32,835 nucleotides of DNA from Mucilaginibacter sp. (GTDB taxonomy: Bacteria > Bacteroidota > Bacteroidia > Sphingobacteriales > Sphingobacteriaceae), in assembly GCF_028288105.1 (NCBI RefSeq), contig NZ_JAQBOI010000040.1, forward strand, positions 1-32,835, given 5' to 3'. The notes below the pieces were generated by a model. The model ran no database searches. It was not told where the DNA came from and saw only the letters and a program-made list of their open reading frames with translations. The translations under genes were made by a program, and so were the position numbers. Below, in pieces: positions 24,102 through 32,124 of this stretch (position 1 is the first letter of the stretch; every line of letters begins with the position of its first letter).

Positions 24102-25565
24102 ATGAAGAACATACTGTTTACCCATTCATACTTTTTACGATTCGACCCAAAACAGTGGTCGCAGGGGCAACCCTATGCGCCATTGGGGACGATATATGCC
24201 GCCGCATTAATGCGGGAGCATGGCTATAATGTGGCTTTGTTTGATACTATGTTTGTGAGTTATCCCGATGAGGTGATCCCCGCTATTGAAAGCCACCGCC
24301 CCGATTTTTTTGTGATCTATGATGATGGCTTTAACTACCTCACCAAAATGTGCCTCACCAATATGCGTGAAGCTGCCTTTAAAATGTGCAAACTGGCCAA
24401 AGCGCGAGGCTGTACTGTAATTGTTTCCAGTTCCGACTCAACCGACCGTTACGCAGAATACCTTGCCGAGGGGGCCGACTTTGTTATCCTCGGTGAAGCA
24501 GAACAAACCCTGCTGGAGTTAACTGATCATATTAAAGGCGGTGATACTGATTATATAGGCATAATAGGTTTAGCTTATGTTGATGACGCACAGATCACCA
24601 AAACACCCGCACGCCCTGTACTGAAAGATTTGGATAGTCTGCCCTTACCCGCCTGGGATCTGGTGGATATGGATGTTTACCGCCAAACCTGGTTAAAGCA
24701 TGCCGGATATTTTTCTATCAATATGGGTACTACCCGAGGCTGTCCTTATAAATGTAATTGGTGTGCCAAGCCTATTTACGGTAACCGGTATAACTCCCGC
24801 AGTCCGCAGAATGTGGTGAGCGAAATAAAGCTGCTCAAACAAAATTACAACATAGACCATATCTGGTTTTGCGATGATATATTTGGACTGAAACCCGGTT
24901 GGGTGCTGGAATTTGCAAAGCTTTTACAGCAGGAAGATATCAGGATCCGCTTCAAGATACAATCACGTGCCGATCTGCTGGCCGAGGAAGAATTGGTTGC
25001 TGCCCTTGCACAATCGGGTTGCGAGAATGTATGGATAGGTGCCGAAAGCGGTTCGCAAAAAATACTGGATGCCATGGATAAAGGCACCACCATCGCGCAG
25101 ATCCATACCGCTACCGGGTTGATGAAGAAACACGGTATTAAACCATCGTTTTTTATCCAGTTTGGTTACCCCGGCGAAACGCGGGAAGACATAGGGCTTA
25201 CTATAGATATGATAAATGCCTTGCTGCCCTTTGAGATTGGTATCTCGGTATCTTACCCGTTGCCCGGCACGGGCTTTTATGAAAAGGTAAAAGCAGAGCT
25301 AAAAAAGAAAACCAACTGGACAGACTCCGACGAGATGGCCCTGATGTTCACCAACACCTTCCCGGCGCCATATTACAAGCAATTGCATAGTTATGTGCAC
25401 CAAAATTACCATAAACACCTGGCCAAAAATAGTTTGCTAAAACTGGTGAAAAACCCATTGACCATTACAGGCCGCGGACTTAAAAAAGCGTTGTCGGTGT
25501 TTTACTATACCCCGCTTACCTATATCGAAAAACTAAAGTTGAACAGTTTAGAAAAAACGATGTGA
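24102..25565 (+). CDS. Radical SAM protein with N-terminal B12-binding-like domain (2)
   Basis: 487 aa. The N-terminal domain starts ILFTHSYFLRFDP and contains YAPLGTIYAAALMREHGYNVALFDTMF and ADFVILGEAEQTLLEL, as in cobalamin-binding radical SAM proteins; the DxH position is DTM, so again no lower-ligand His. The core has C214-x3-C218-x2-C221 in GCPYKCNWC, IDHIWFCDDIF, WIGAESGSQKILDAM and FFIQFGYPGET, all classical for this family (Elp3/MiaB-type TIM barrel). A positively charged C-terminus (about 430-487) could sit on the membrane. It is distinct from the first such enzyme of the operon, so at least two different radical reactions are expected. It ends in TGATG with the next gene. Confidence 0.9.
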   Translation: MKNILFTHSYFLRFDPKQWSQGQPYAPLGTIYAAALMREHGYNVALFDTMFVSYPDEVIPAIESHRPDFFVIYDDGFNYLTKMCLTNMREAAFKMCKLAKARGCTVIVSSSDSTDRYAEYLAEGADFVILGEAEQTLLELTDHIKGGDTDYIGIIGLAYVDDAQITKTPARPVLKDLDSLPLPAWDLVDMDVYRQTWLKHAGYFSINMGTTRGCPYKCNWCAKPIYGNRYNSRSPQNVVSEIKLLKQNYNIDHIWFCDDIFGLKPGWVLEFAKLLQQEDIRIRFKIQSRADLLAEEELVAALAQSGCENVWIGAESGSQKILDAMDKGTTIAQIHTATGLMKKHGIKPSFFIQFGYPGETREDIGLTIDMINALLPFEIGISVSYPLPGTGFYEKVKAELKKKTNWTDSDEMALMFTNTFPAPYYKQLHSYVHQNYHKHLAKNSLLKLVKNPLTITGRGLKKALSVFYYTPLTYIEKLKLNSLEKTM

Positions 25566-26386
25566 TGGAAACAACAGCAAACATAAACGAGCAATTGGCC
25601 GGTGAGGCTTTCAGCAATCAATCGGGTGTGTTTGATGCCTTATATTCGGGTAATACGATTATCAATTACAAGCGCGAACGGGTGCGCAGGCATGCGCTGC
25701 AATATCTTAAACCAGGCAGCAGCATATTAGAATTAAACAGCGGCACGGGAGAAGATGCCCTTTTCTTCGCGCAAAAAGATTTTAAAGTGCATGCTACAGA
25801 TATCTCTAACGGTATGCAGGCAGAGTTGATTGATAAAGCCGCGCGCAATAATATGCAGCACCTCATCAGCACTGAGATCTGCTCGTATACGCAACTGCAT
25901 CAATTAAAAAACAAAGGACCTTACGATCTGATATTTTCCAATTTCGCGGGGTTAAATTGTACCGACGAGTTGGATAAAGTGCTTAACTCGTTTTCAGCCC
26001 TGCTTAATTCCGGAGGAATAGTTACACTGGTCGTATTGTCAAAATTTTGCCTGTGGGAGATCATGATGTTGTTTAAGGGGAAGTTTAAAACAGCTTTCCG
26101 TAGATTCTTTAGTAGCAAAGGCAGGGCAGCGCATGTTGAAGGGGTACATTTTAAATGCTGGTATTATAACCCATCATTCATCAAAAAACATTTAAAAATC
26201 TATTTTGATGTTTTGAGCGTAGAGGGACTGTGTGCAATTGTACCGCCATCATACATTGAGGGTTTCGCCGAAAAGCATCCTGCCGTATACAAATTTTTGA
26301 CCCGCGCCGAGGATAAGTTAAAAACCACCTGGCCATGGCGAAACATAGGCGATTATTACATCATCAGCCTGAAAAAGAAAATTTGA
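25565..26386 (+). CDS. Class I SAM-dependent methyltransferase
   Basis: 273 aa from the ATG at 25565, overlapping the previous TGA; a GTG one codon earlier is less likely. SAM motif I is SILELNSGTGEDALFFA with Asn-Ser where Gly-Cys is common, motif II VHATDISNGMQ, motif IV YDLIFSNFAGLN. After residue about 150 comes a stretch LVVLSKFCLWEIMMLFKGKFKTAFRRFF, amphipathic to hydrophobic, which may touch membrane or a lipid substrate, then YYNPSFIKKHLK as in many lipid or quinone methylases. Last gene of the + strand block; its stop codon directly abuts the stop of the convergent nucleotidyltransferase-domain gene. Confidence 0.86.
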   Translation: METTANINEQLAGEAFSNQSGVFDALYSGNTIINYKRERVRRHALQYLKPGSSILELNSGTGEDALFFAQKDFKVHATDISNGMQAELIDKAARNNMQHLISTEICSYTQLHQLKNKGPYDLIFSNFAGLNCTDELDKVLNSFSALLNSGGIVTLVVLSKFCLWEIMMLFKGKFKTAFRRFFSSKGRAAHVEGVHFKCWYYNPSFIKKHLKIYFDVLSVEGLCAIVPPSYIEGFAEKHPAVYKFLTRAEDKLKTTWPWRNIGDYYIISLKKKI

Positions 26387-27307
26387 TTATTGGGCTACCC
26401 TGTTTTCGGTTTCCTGTAAAAGGGAAACCAACTTATGTTGATATCTGCTAATCAGCTTAGCTTGGAAGTTAACCGGATCGGGCTTGGCGCAATGCTTACT
26501 GGCAGCCATACCCATCACAGTGCCCCGCATATTCAGCTTTTTCATTTTGGTTTTTTTGTTCCATCTGCCGGCGGTAAACTTCATCAGGATATTGTCTAAC
26601 CATTCTCCTGCGCGGTTGTTCAGTAAACTTTCAATCAATGATTTTAAAAAGTACTTTCTTAATGGTTTGGCGCTTGCAAGGCGCAGGTTTTTGTTAGGGA
26701 GCAGGTCGCGTGTCCATGAGTTGGCTGCATAAAACCTTTCAAAAACGGTGTCACCCTCCAAAGGGATAAGCGTACCTATCTCAATAGCTGTATAAATGTT
26801 CTTTTCAACTATCTGCAGTTGCTCTTCATCTATATAATAGTTCATGCAGTAGTGGTGCTGTTTATTCACCAAAAAAGTAAGTTTTTTAAAGCAATGCATG
26901 AAGCTACGCGCTATCCACAAACGTTTTTTTTCGGTGATAATAAACAGGTCAATGTCTGACCTATCATCCGCGAAATTTTTTGATAAAGACCCCGAGATAC
27001 CCACACCACGTACATAAGGGAACTTGATAAGCAAGCGGCCCACCTCTTTCGCTTTTTTTATAAGCTCAGCCGCCTTTTCATTCCCTTTGTTACGCCGCGC
27101 AATTAATCCGTGATCGTTTTTAAGCGAGTAGTATTTATCAAACTGAAATATCATTTTATTAAAAACCAGTGAATTAAGCGCTTCGCTAAATTCGCTTTGC
27201 CGGTATTTATTCTCAAGGAATAGAAAAACCTCGCTGTATGTTAAAGGATAATCAAACATATCAAAATAAGCGAGAGAGGCTAAAATGTTTCTTTTGATCG
27301 TTAACAA
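26387..27307 (-). CDS. Nucleotidyltransferase-domain protein
   Basis: 306 aa if it starts at the TTG at 27307; the next ATG (17 codons on) would remove part of the N-terminal helix, so TTG is preferred but not certain. Residues about 1-70 look like a winged-helix or small helical domain (SLAYFDMFDYPLTYSEVFLF). A pol-beta type nucleotidyltransferase core follows with GS at 106-107 and the metal-binding pair D118/D120 in RSDIDLFII. About 150 C-terminal residues have basic patches (NKKTKMKKLNMRG). Relatives occur in Bacteroidota surface-polysaccharide loci, but the substrate is not known. It is the last gene of the minus-strand block but is separated from it by 175 bp including the foldback element, so it may have its own promoter. 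Confidence 0.75.
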   Translation of the reverse strand: MLTIKRNILASLAYFDMFDYPLTYSEVFLFLENKYRQSEFSEALNSLVFNKMIFQFDKYYSLKNDHGLIARRNKGNEKAAELIKKAKEVGRLLIKFPYVRGVGISGSLSKNFADDRSDIDLFIITEKKRLWIARSFMHCFKKLTFLVNKQHHYCMNYYIDEEQLQIVEKNIYTAIEIGTLIPLEGDTVFERFYAANSWTRDLLPNKNLRLASAKPLRKYFLKSLIESLLNNRAGEWLDNILMKFTAGRWNKKTKMKKLNMRGTVMGMAASKHCAKPDPVNFQAKLISRYQHKLVSLLQETENRVAQ

Positions 27308-27410
27308 GGCTGTAAAATTTTGATACGTTTTTTAATTGGGATATTTACATCAGCTTATACAATTATGACGTAACAAAATCCTTTTTGGTTGCCTGTAATT
27401 CAATTATATC

Positions 27411-27433
27411 TGCATCTATTTTATTAAGATGCA
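27411..27433. other. Small hairpin in the gap after the O-antigen-ligase-like gene
   Basis: TGCATCT (27411-27417) and AGATGCA (27427-27433) around a 9-nt AT loop. It lies beside the left end of the foldback element. It may be the original transcription end of the ligase-like gene, separated from it by the element. The remainder of 27308-27410 is AT-rich and shows no perfect promoter. Confidence 0.35.
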
Positions 27434-27441
27434 ATTGTACA

Positions 27442-27602
27442 AGGGGGCTCCTACAGAGCCAAAATTGGCTCAATGTATCATGCTATAAACAGGGTATTCC
27501 TAACGGAATAAAAAATAAGAGGACAAACTTCATACTCGGCTCCAGAGGAGCCACCTGTTTATAGAAAAAAATATAGGATATCTGGCTCTGTAGGAGCCTC
27601 CT
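27442..27602. mobile_element. 161-bp foldback, MITE-like palindromic element
   Basis: Terminal inverted repeats of 20 bp (27442-27461 and 27583-27602; one mismatch) share the core GGCTCCTACAGAGCC, itself a near-palindrome. Nested inside are an 11-bp repeat CTATAAACAGG (27483-27493)/CCTGTTTATAG (27554-27564), TATTCC/GGAATA (27495-27510), GGCTCC-AGA-GGAGCC (27538-27552) and the perfect palindrome GAGCCAAAATTGGCTC (27456-27471). The whole can fold into one long branched hairpin. It has no transposase and no clear target duplication. It overlaps the 3' end of the O-antigen-ligase-like gene, whose stop lies inside it. No second copy was noticed in the window. Confidence 0.65.
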
Positions 27603-28871
27603 TATCTCAGTGTTGCCTGTACTGATAACCCTGCCTCCTTCATATCCGGCAAAAACAAATAAGGAAAAGAAAATAGCATAAAAAAAGGTGCCTTTATCTA
27701 CATCCAGCACATTCTCTGAAAACGATACGATGGCTACTATAGCTAAAAAACTAAACAGCAGAAGGTCTTTTCTGGTCATGGCCAGCCTAAAGGCGAAGAA
27801 TAAGGTTGCCAGGTAAATCAGCAGTCCCCATATGCCGGTTTTTATTAAAAAACTGATGTATTGGTTATGCGCGTTTAAACCGTGCAGGTATGACCGGTAA
27901 AACTTATTCTCAAAATAATGCTCTTTCAAAAGTTGTATTTCTGACCCGGAACCATGACCGATGACGGGCGATTGGGCGACAAGTTTCATAGCCAAACCCC
28001 AGCGTGCAAGGCGGGGATCGGAAAGTTCGTTATCTGAGGCTTTGCTCAGGTCTTTTTTAAGATCGTATACATAATGGTCTTTAAATGTATCGATACTAAA
28101 AATACCCGCGATAACCAGTATCGAAAGTGCTGCTGCCACCGAAATATATTTTACCCGAAATTTCCCGGTTAAAAGGAAATAGGGTATGGCTATGTTGATG
28201 ATAAGCAACAGGCTTACAAATACCGATTTTGAGCTGAGTTGAATAATACCTGCCGCCAATATCGCGCAGCAAAAAATATAAAGTATTTTGGTATTTAAGC
28301 CGGGCGACTGCCTTATTAAGGCATACAGCAAATAAACCAGCGCGATAGCTATCTGCATCGAAAAAAAGGTAGCATGGATATCAAATGGGGCCGAAAAATT
28401 ATGGTTGGTAAATGCCGGGGATAACATTGCCGATATAGGAAAATGGTAATACCTTATTGTAAGCAAAACCTGTGCAAATAGGTAAATTATGGACGCTGTG
28501 CACCCCAATGCAAATACAGTTAAAAAGTTATCCCTGTATTTTTTAAGGCTGATGGGGTTAAGGCAAAGTATAATTGGCATAAGCAGGATAACAATTTGCC
28601 TTGCCCATTCATTAAAAGCCTGTGTTTTGTTAATGGTATACAATGTGCCGGCCACCGTTACAAAAAACACCGATTGCAGTATTAAATTATTAAAAGTGAA
28701 TAGCGGTTTTATATCCTGTTTTTTAAGCTGGATAAGGGTATGCAGGGCAAGGCTTATCAGTATTAAATGGCTGTAAAACCTATCGAAAGGCAGGCTAAGC
28801 AATAGCAGCATAATATGATAATAGCTTACCTTATTTGCGGTGCTATCGGTTACCAGGAATAACTTTTTCAT
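27483..28871 (-). CDS. O-antigen ligase/polymerase-like membrane protein (Wzy/WaaL family) with element-derived C-terminus
   Basis: 462 aa, roughly ten to twelve hydrophobic segments between about residues 15 and 415. The long periplasmic loop contains VIGHGSGSEIQLLKEHYF and then LNAHNQYISFLIKTGIWG, the H-N-x-Y...G...G signature of the Wzy_C/O-antigen ligase family. Such proteins polymerise lipid-linked repeat units or move glycan onto lipid A or another acceptor at the outer face of the inner membrane. Residues about 424-462 are encoded inside the foldback element (27442-27602) and end in a hydrophobic tail, KFVLLFFIPLGIPCL; the native protein probably ended near residue 424 or slightly later. 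Its start overlaps the preceding gene by 29 bp. Confidence 0.83.
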   Translation of the reverse strand: MKKLFLVTDSTANKVSYYHIMLLLLSLPFDRFYSHLILISLALHTLIQLKKQDIKPLFTFNNLILQSVFFVTVAGTLYTINKTQAFNEWARQIVILLMPIILCLNPISLKKYRDNFLTVFALGCTASIIYLFAQVLLTIRYYHFPISAMLSPAFTNHNFSAPFDIHATFFSMQIAIALVYLLYALIRQSPGLNTKILYIFCCAILAAGIIQLSSKSVFVSLLLIINIAIPYFLLTGKFRVKYISVAAALSILVIAGIFSIDTFKDHYVYDLKKDLSKASDNELSDPRLARWGLAMKLVAQSPVIGHGSGSEIQLLKEHYFENKFYRSYLHGLNAHNQYISFLIKTGIWGLLIYLATLFFAFRLAMTRKDLLLFSFLAIVAIVSFSENVLDVDKGTFFYAIFFSLFVFAGYEGGRVISTGNTEIRRLLQSQISYIFFYKQVAPLEPSMKFVLLFFIPLGIPCL

Positions 28872-29976
28872 GAATATTCTTTTTATGGCATTCCAGTATA
28901 AATTCCTCGTACTCGTTTATCACCTTTTCCCAGTTAAACTGGTATTGTATTTTTTGCAGGTTGTTTTGCACCATAGTTTTTTCGGTATCATGCCGTTGTA
29001 CGTTTTCAACCAGGTGGCGTACTTCTGCGGCGTTATTAAAGTAAAAGGCATCCGTACTCAGTACCGATTTATTGAAAGGGTTATCATGCGCGGCTATGAG
29101 GGCCTCGCTGGCCATGGCCTCTAAAAGTGAAGGGTTAGTACCACCCACGCTATGCCCGTGAAAATACAGGTAAGAGTTGTTTTGTAACCACCGTACAGCG
29201 GCATTATCAAAAATTGACCCTTTGAATTGGATCCGGTCGTCTTTTTTAAATTTATGGGTAATGAATTTGCCAAAGCGGTTACCGGTATCGCCCAAGACTT
29301 TAAATTTTTTATGTGACGTACTGCTGCTAAAGCCCTCCAGTATGGTTTCTATATTATTCTCGGGTTCCATGCGGGCCATTAGTAAAAAGTAATCCTCTTT
29401 TAGTAATGCGCTTTGATCAAACTGTTCCCGCTCGAAATCGGTAAAAAGGTCGGCACCATAGGGGATATACCTGCTATCAATGGCATACTTATCTTTCAGG
29501 TAAGTTTTTATAACCCGCGAATCGGAGATATAAGAACCGCTGTATTTTACGGCAAGCTTTTCGGCATACTTTAAAAAACGCTGTACAGGTTTCGAATATT
29601 TAGATCGCTTCCATTCCAGGCCATCCATGTTGGTAATAATGGCGCTGTTTTTAGGGTACAGCATTCCCCATACCGAACTGCTGGTGTAGCCCATTATCAG
29701 TAGCACATCAAACTTCCGTTTACGGGCATCCATAATGCAGTTAAAATCATAGGCAAATTGCCCCGCGGCGCCCAGCAGGTATTCCGGGTCATAACAATGC
29801 ACAATATCAACCCCGTTCCAACTACTGGCGGTGTACGAATGGTTGTGCGAGTTATAAACGGTAACCGAATGCCCTTTTTTAACCAGGCCTTCAGATACAT
29901 ATTCGGATATATGTTCGAACCCCCCGTAATTATTGGGGATGCCGCGTGTACCTAAAATTGCTATTCTCAATTTCAT
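28843..29976 (-). CDS. DUF1972-type GT4 glycosyltransferase (rhamnosyltransferase-like)
   Basis: 377 aa. It begins with the DUF1972 signature ILGTRGIPNNYGGFEH (about 6-21) followed by VTVYNSHNHSY, then LLIMGYTSSSVWGMLYP and IITNMDGLEWKRSKYS, all diagnostic of this GT-B subgroup, whose studied members add rhamnose or related 6-deoxyhexoses in capsule and O-antigen synthesis. The C-terminal GT domain has LLMARMEPENNIETILEGF and GGTNPSLLEAMASE in place of the usual E-x7-E. Cytoplasmic, no membrane helix. The start overlaps the preceding gene by 4 bp (ATGA) and the end overlaps the ligase-like gene by 29 bp. The sugar assignment is only a family tendency. Confidence 0.9.
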   Translation of the reverse strand: MKLRIAILGTRGIPNNYGGFEHISEYVSEGLVKKGHSVTVYNSHNHSYTASSWNGVDIVHCYDPEYLLGAAGQFAYDFNCIMDARKRKFDVLLIMGYTSSSVWGMLYPKNSAIITNMDGLEWKRSKYSKPVQRFLKYAEKLAVKYSGSYISDSRVIKTYLKDKYAIDSRYIPYGADLFTDFEREQFDQSALLKEDYFLLMARMEPENNIETILEGFSSSTSHKKFKVLGDTGNRFGKFITHKFKKDDRIQFKGSIFDNAAVRWLQNNSYLYFHGHSVGGTNPSLLEAMASEALIAAHDNPFNKSVLSTDAFYFNNAAEVRHLVENVQRHDTEKTMVQNNLQKIQYQFNWEKVINEYEEFILECHKKNIHEKVIPGNR

Positions 29977-31115
29977 GTGTTGTAGTTTGCTTGTAACAGA
30001 TTATAAAATTTGTTGCTGCTGTTTTGCCAGTTGTATTGCCAGCTAATTTGTGCAGCCACCTTCTCCATAAAAGCGTTTGAAGGAGCAGTATCTATCATCT
30101 GCGATAGCTTTTGCTCGAAGTCGTTTTCATCAGCCGGGTCAAACCTGTACGGCTCAAAAAATGTAAAATCCTGCATGGCTGTTGCCGATGAACACAGCAC
30201 AGGCGCACCGCAAATAGCAGCTTCTAATGGTGGTATACCAAAACCTTCGGCTTTTGAGGGATAAACAAACAGTTTACAAGCCCGGTAAAACGCAGCCAGG
30301 TTTGGCTGGCTTACCTGCTTTATCCAATAGAACAGCTGCTTTTGCTCATTGCTTAAGCCATTAATGAGTGTGGTAAGGGCGGGAATATGGATAGATTCCT
30401 TGCCGATAAAAACCAATGCGATACCACGTTTATATAGTTCGAGCTTTAAATAGCTTTTAAGAAGCAAAAGCTGGTTCTTTCGTGGTTCGATACGGCTGGT
30501 ATACAGGATAAAGTTTTTAATGCCGAAGTTTTGTTCAACCACTTCAACAGCTTCCTGCTTTGAGCTTTGAAACCGCATCAGAGCATCGTTTACACCATTT
30601 TGGATAATGAGTAGCTCTGTTTCGGGGATATTGTAATAGCTGCAAATATGCTGCTTGGAATAGGCTGATACGGTAGTTTTGATATGAGCGCGTTTTATGC
30701 TACTTCCAAAAAGCAGGTTCCGGCTTATGCGATATAAAAAGGAAAAATCCTGCCTGAAATCGTTAAACAACACATCGTGCAGGGTAATCACATACTTGCA
30801 GCCCGGGCTGTTTTTTGGGGCGATGTATTGGAAGTGAGCGAAATCAAACCTGTGTTTTTTGATGTATGCCGGGATATCGAATACATAACGTAGCAAGCCT
30901 ATCCCTCTTTTTTTATAGGGCAGGATATTGACTTTAGGTACGCCGGGAAATATCTTGCTGATGTTGGCTGTATCATAAGCGCCAAAGTAGATCTCCAGAT
31001 CGGCATGGCTGGCAAGCAGTTGTGTGTAAAGCTCCCTTATAAAAGTTTGTGCACCCTGGTACTCCTTGTCAAAAACATGGGCGTCAACAAATAATTTTAT
31101 CTTTTTAGCTGCCAT
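29973..31115 (-). CDS. Glycosyltransferase family 4 protein
   Basis: 380 aa GT-B enzyme. The N-terminal half opens IKLFVDAHVFDKEYQGAQTF, with the Gly-rich acceptor loop of GT4 mannosyltransferase-like proteins, and includes YVITLHDVLF. The C-terminal half has FILYTSRIEPRKNQLLLL (Arg/Lys donor-phosphate site), IALVFIGKE, and E-x7-E as EGFGIPPLE followed by AAICGAPVLCS. It probably extends the lipid-linked repeat unit with a hexose; donor unknown. It overlaps the upstream GT2 gene by 11 bp and the downstream DUF1972 gene by 4 bp, so the block is translationally coupled. Confidence 0.91.
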   Translation of the reverse strand: MAAKKIKLFVDAHVFDKEYQGAQTFIRELYTQLLASHADLEIYFGAYDTANISKIFPGVPKVNILPYKKRGIGLLRYVFDIPAYIKKHRFDFAHFQYIAPKNSPGCKYVITLHDVLFNDFRQDFSFLYRISRNLLFGSSIKRAHIKTTVSAYSKQHICSYYNIPETELLIIQNGVNDALMRFQSSKQEAVEVVEQNFGIKNFILYTSRIEPRKNQLLLLKSYLKLELYKRGIALVFIGKESIHIPALTTLINGLSNEQKQLFYWIKQVSQPNLAAFYRACKLFVYPSKAEGFGIPPLEAAICGAPVLCSSATAMQDFTFFEPYRFDPADENDFEQKLSQMIDTAPSNAFMEKVAAQISWQYNWQNSSNKFYNLLQANYNT

Positions 31116-32124
31116 AGTTTAAACTTTTATTGTTTACTAAATTGGCGGGCAGCTTTACTTTACCCAAACCATAATTTGTTTTTGTGGAATGATAAAATCC
31201 TTGCAAAAATTTCCCGGGCAGGAAGGATAAAATCAGTAGCAGGTAGTTCTTGATATGGAACGGACTTATCGATAATGTTTTCAATAAGTTTTTACGGGCT
31301 TTTTGCGGCTGGTAATTATTCCATAAATACTTTTTGCCTAAAAGGGCGTAATAAGCACCTTTCTTTATCCGTGGCGAATGTTGTTTTTTACCTATCTGGC
31401 TTAGTCTGTGGCCGTCGGCTTCAGTAATGGTCAGGCTATTTAGAGCTGTATATTTTATTTTACGGAAGCTGATGGTGCGCCATTTTTCATCAATAGTGAT
31501 CGATTCGGGGTTTAACCGCACTTTAATAAGCGGCTGGGGCAGGTTGCAGGCTTTTTCTGTTTTAAGGATGCTGGCCCAAAGAAAATGATCTTCAAAAGTG
31601 TAGGCGTGCTCGTTATATCCACCCGCATTTATCACCACATCCTTTTTGTAAAACACGCCCGAGTGGATGAAGGGGCATATCTTGTAATTTAACTGCCTAA
31701 TTTCTGCACAGCTGTAAGCCGCGGGTTGATGGGTGAATACATACTCGCCATCCACATCAACATAATTTGCCGCCGAACCTATGATGGAATAGTCAGAATG
31801 TGTAGTTATGAAATCATATTGCACCTGCAACCTGTCGCAGTAGCAAATATCATCCGCATCAAAACGTGCAATATAAGGTGCTTGTGCATGTTGCAGACCA
31901 TTGTTTAAAGCGGCAGCAACGCCTTTATTTGTTTGGTTGATAACACGGATGCGGGCATCATTAAAAGAACGGATAATCGCTAAAGTATCATCGGTAGAAC
32001 CGTCATTAACAATAAGCAGCTCGAAATTGGTAAATGATTGTTCCCGTACCGAGCTAATTGCTTCGTGAATATACCTGCTTGCATTATAAGCAGGCATTAA
32101 AACGGTTATTGCCGGGTTATGCAT
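31105..32124 (-). CDS. Glycosyltransferase family 2 protein
   Basis: 339 aa from the ATG at 32124, chosen because the GT-A domain then begins at once (MHNPAITVLMPAYNASRYI); a TTG at 32187 would add 21 unlikely residues inside the previous gene. GT-A landmarks: NDGS with D41, KGVAAALNNGL, the DxD-type metal site D89-A-D91-D92 in ARFDADD, and YNEHAYTFEDHFLWA as the acceptor/base segment (E-D-x-x-L/W). The C-terminal 100 residues are basic and partly amphipathic, possibly for membrane contact. An inverting transferase adding one sugar to the repeat unit. It overlaps the preceding membrane-protein gene by 8 bp and the next GT4 by 11 bp. Confidence 0.9.
   Translation of the reverse strand: MHNPAITVLMPAYNASRYIHEAISSVREQSFTNFELLIVNDGSTDDTLAIIRSFNDARIRVINQTNKGVAAALNNGLQHAQAPYIARFDADDICYCDRLQVQYDFITTHSDYSIIGSAANYVDVDGEYVFTHQPAAYSCAEIRQLNYKICPFIHSGVFYKKDVVINAGGYNEHAYTFEDHFLWASILKTEKACNLPQPLIKVRLNPESITIDEKWRTISFRKIKYTALNSLTITEADGHRLSQIGKKQHSPRIKKGAYYALLGKKYLWNNYQPQKARKNLLKTLSISPFHIKNYLLLILSFLPGKFLQGFYHSTKTNYGLGKVKLPANLVNNKSLNYGS

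Noticed and set aside
15611-26386. Identification of the cluster as hopanoid side-chain modification (HpnH/HpnI/HpnJ/HpnK-like)
   Set aside because: The mix of B12 radical SAM, glycosyltransferase and deacetylase is reminiscent, but no squalene-hopene cyclase or other hpn gene is present and the motif context is generic.
27483-28871. Treating the O-antigen-ligase-like gene as a broken pseudogene because of the element
   Set aside because: The family signature and all membrane segments precede the element-derived tail, and the frame is open; it is more likely an altered but functional gene.
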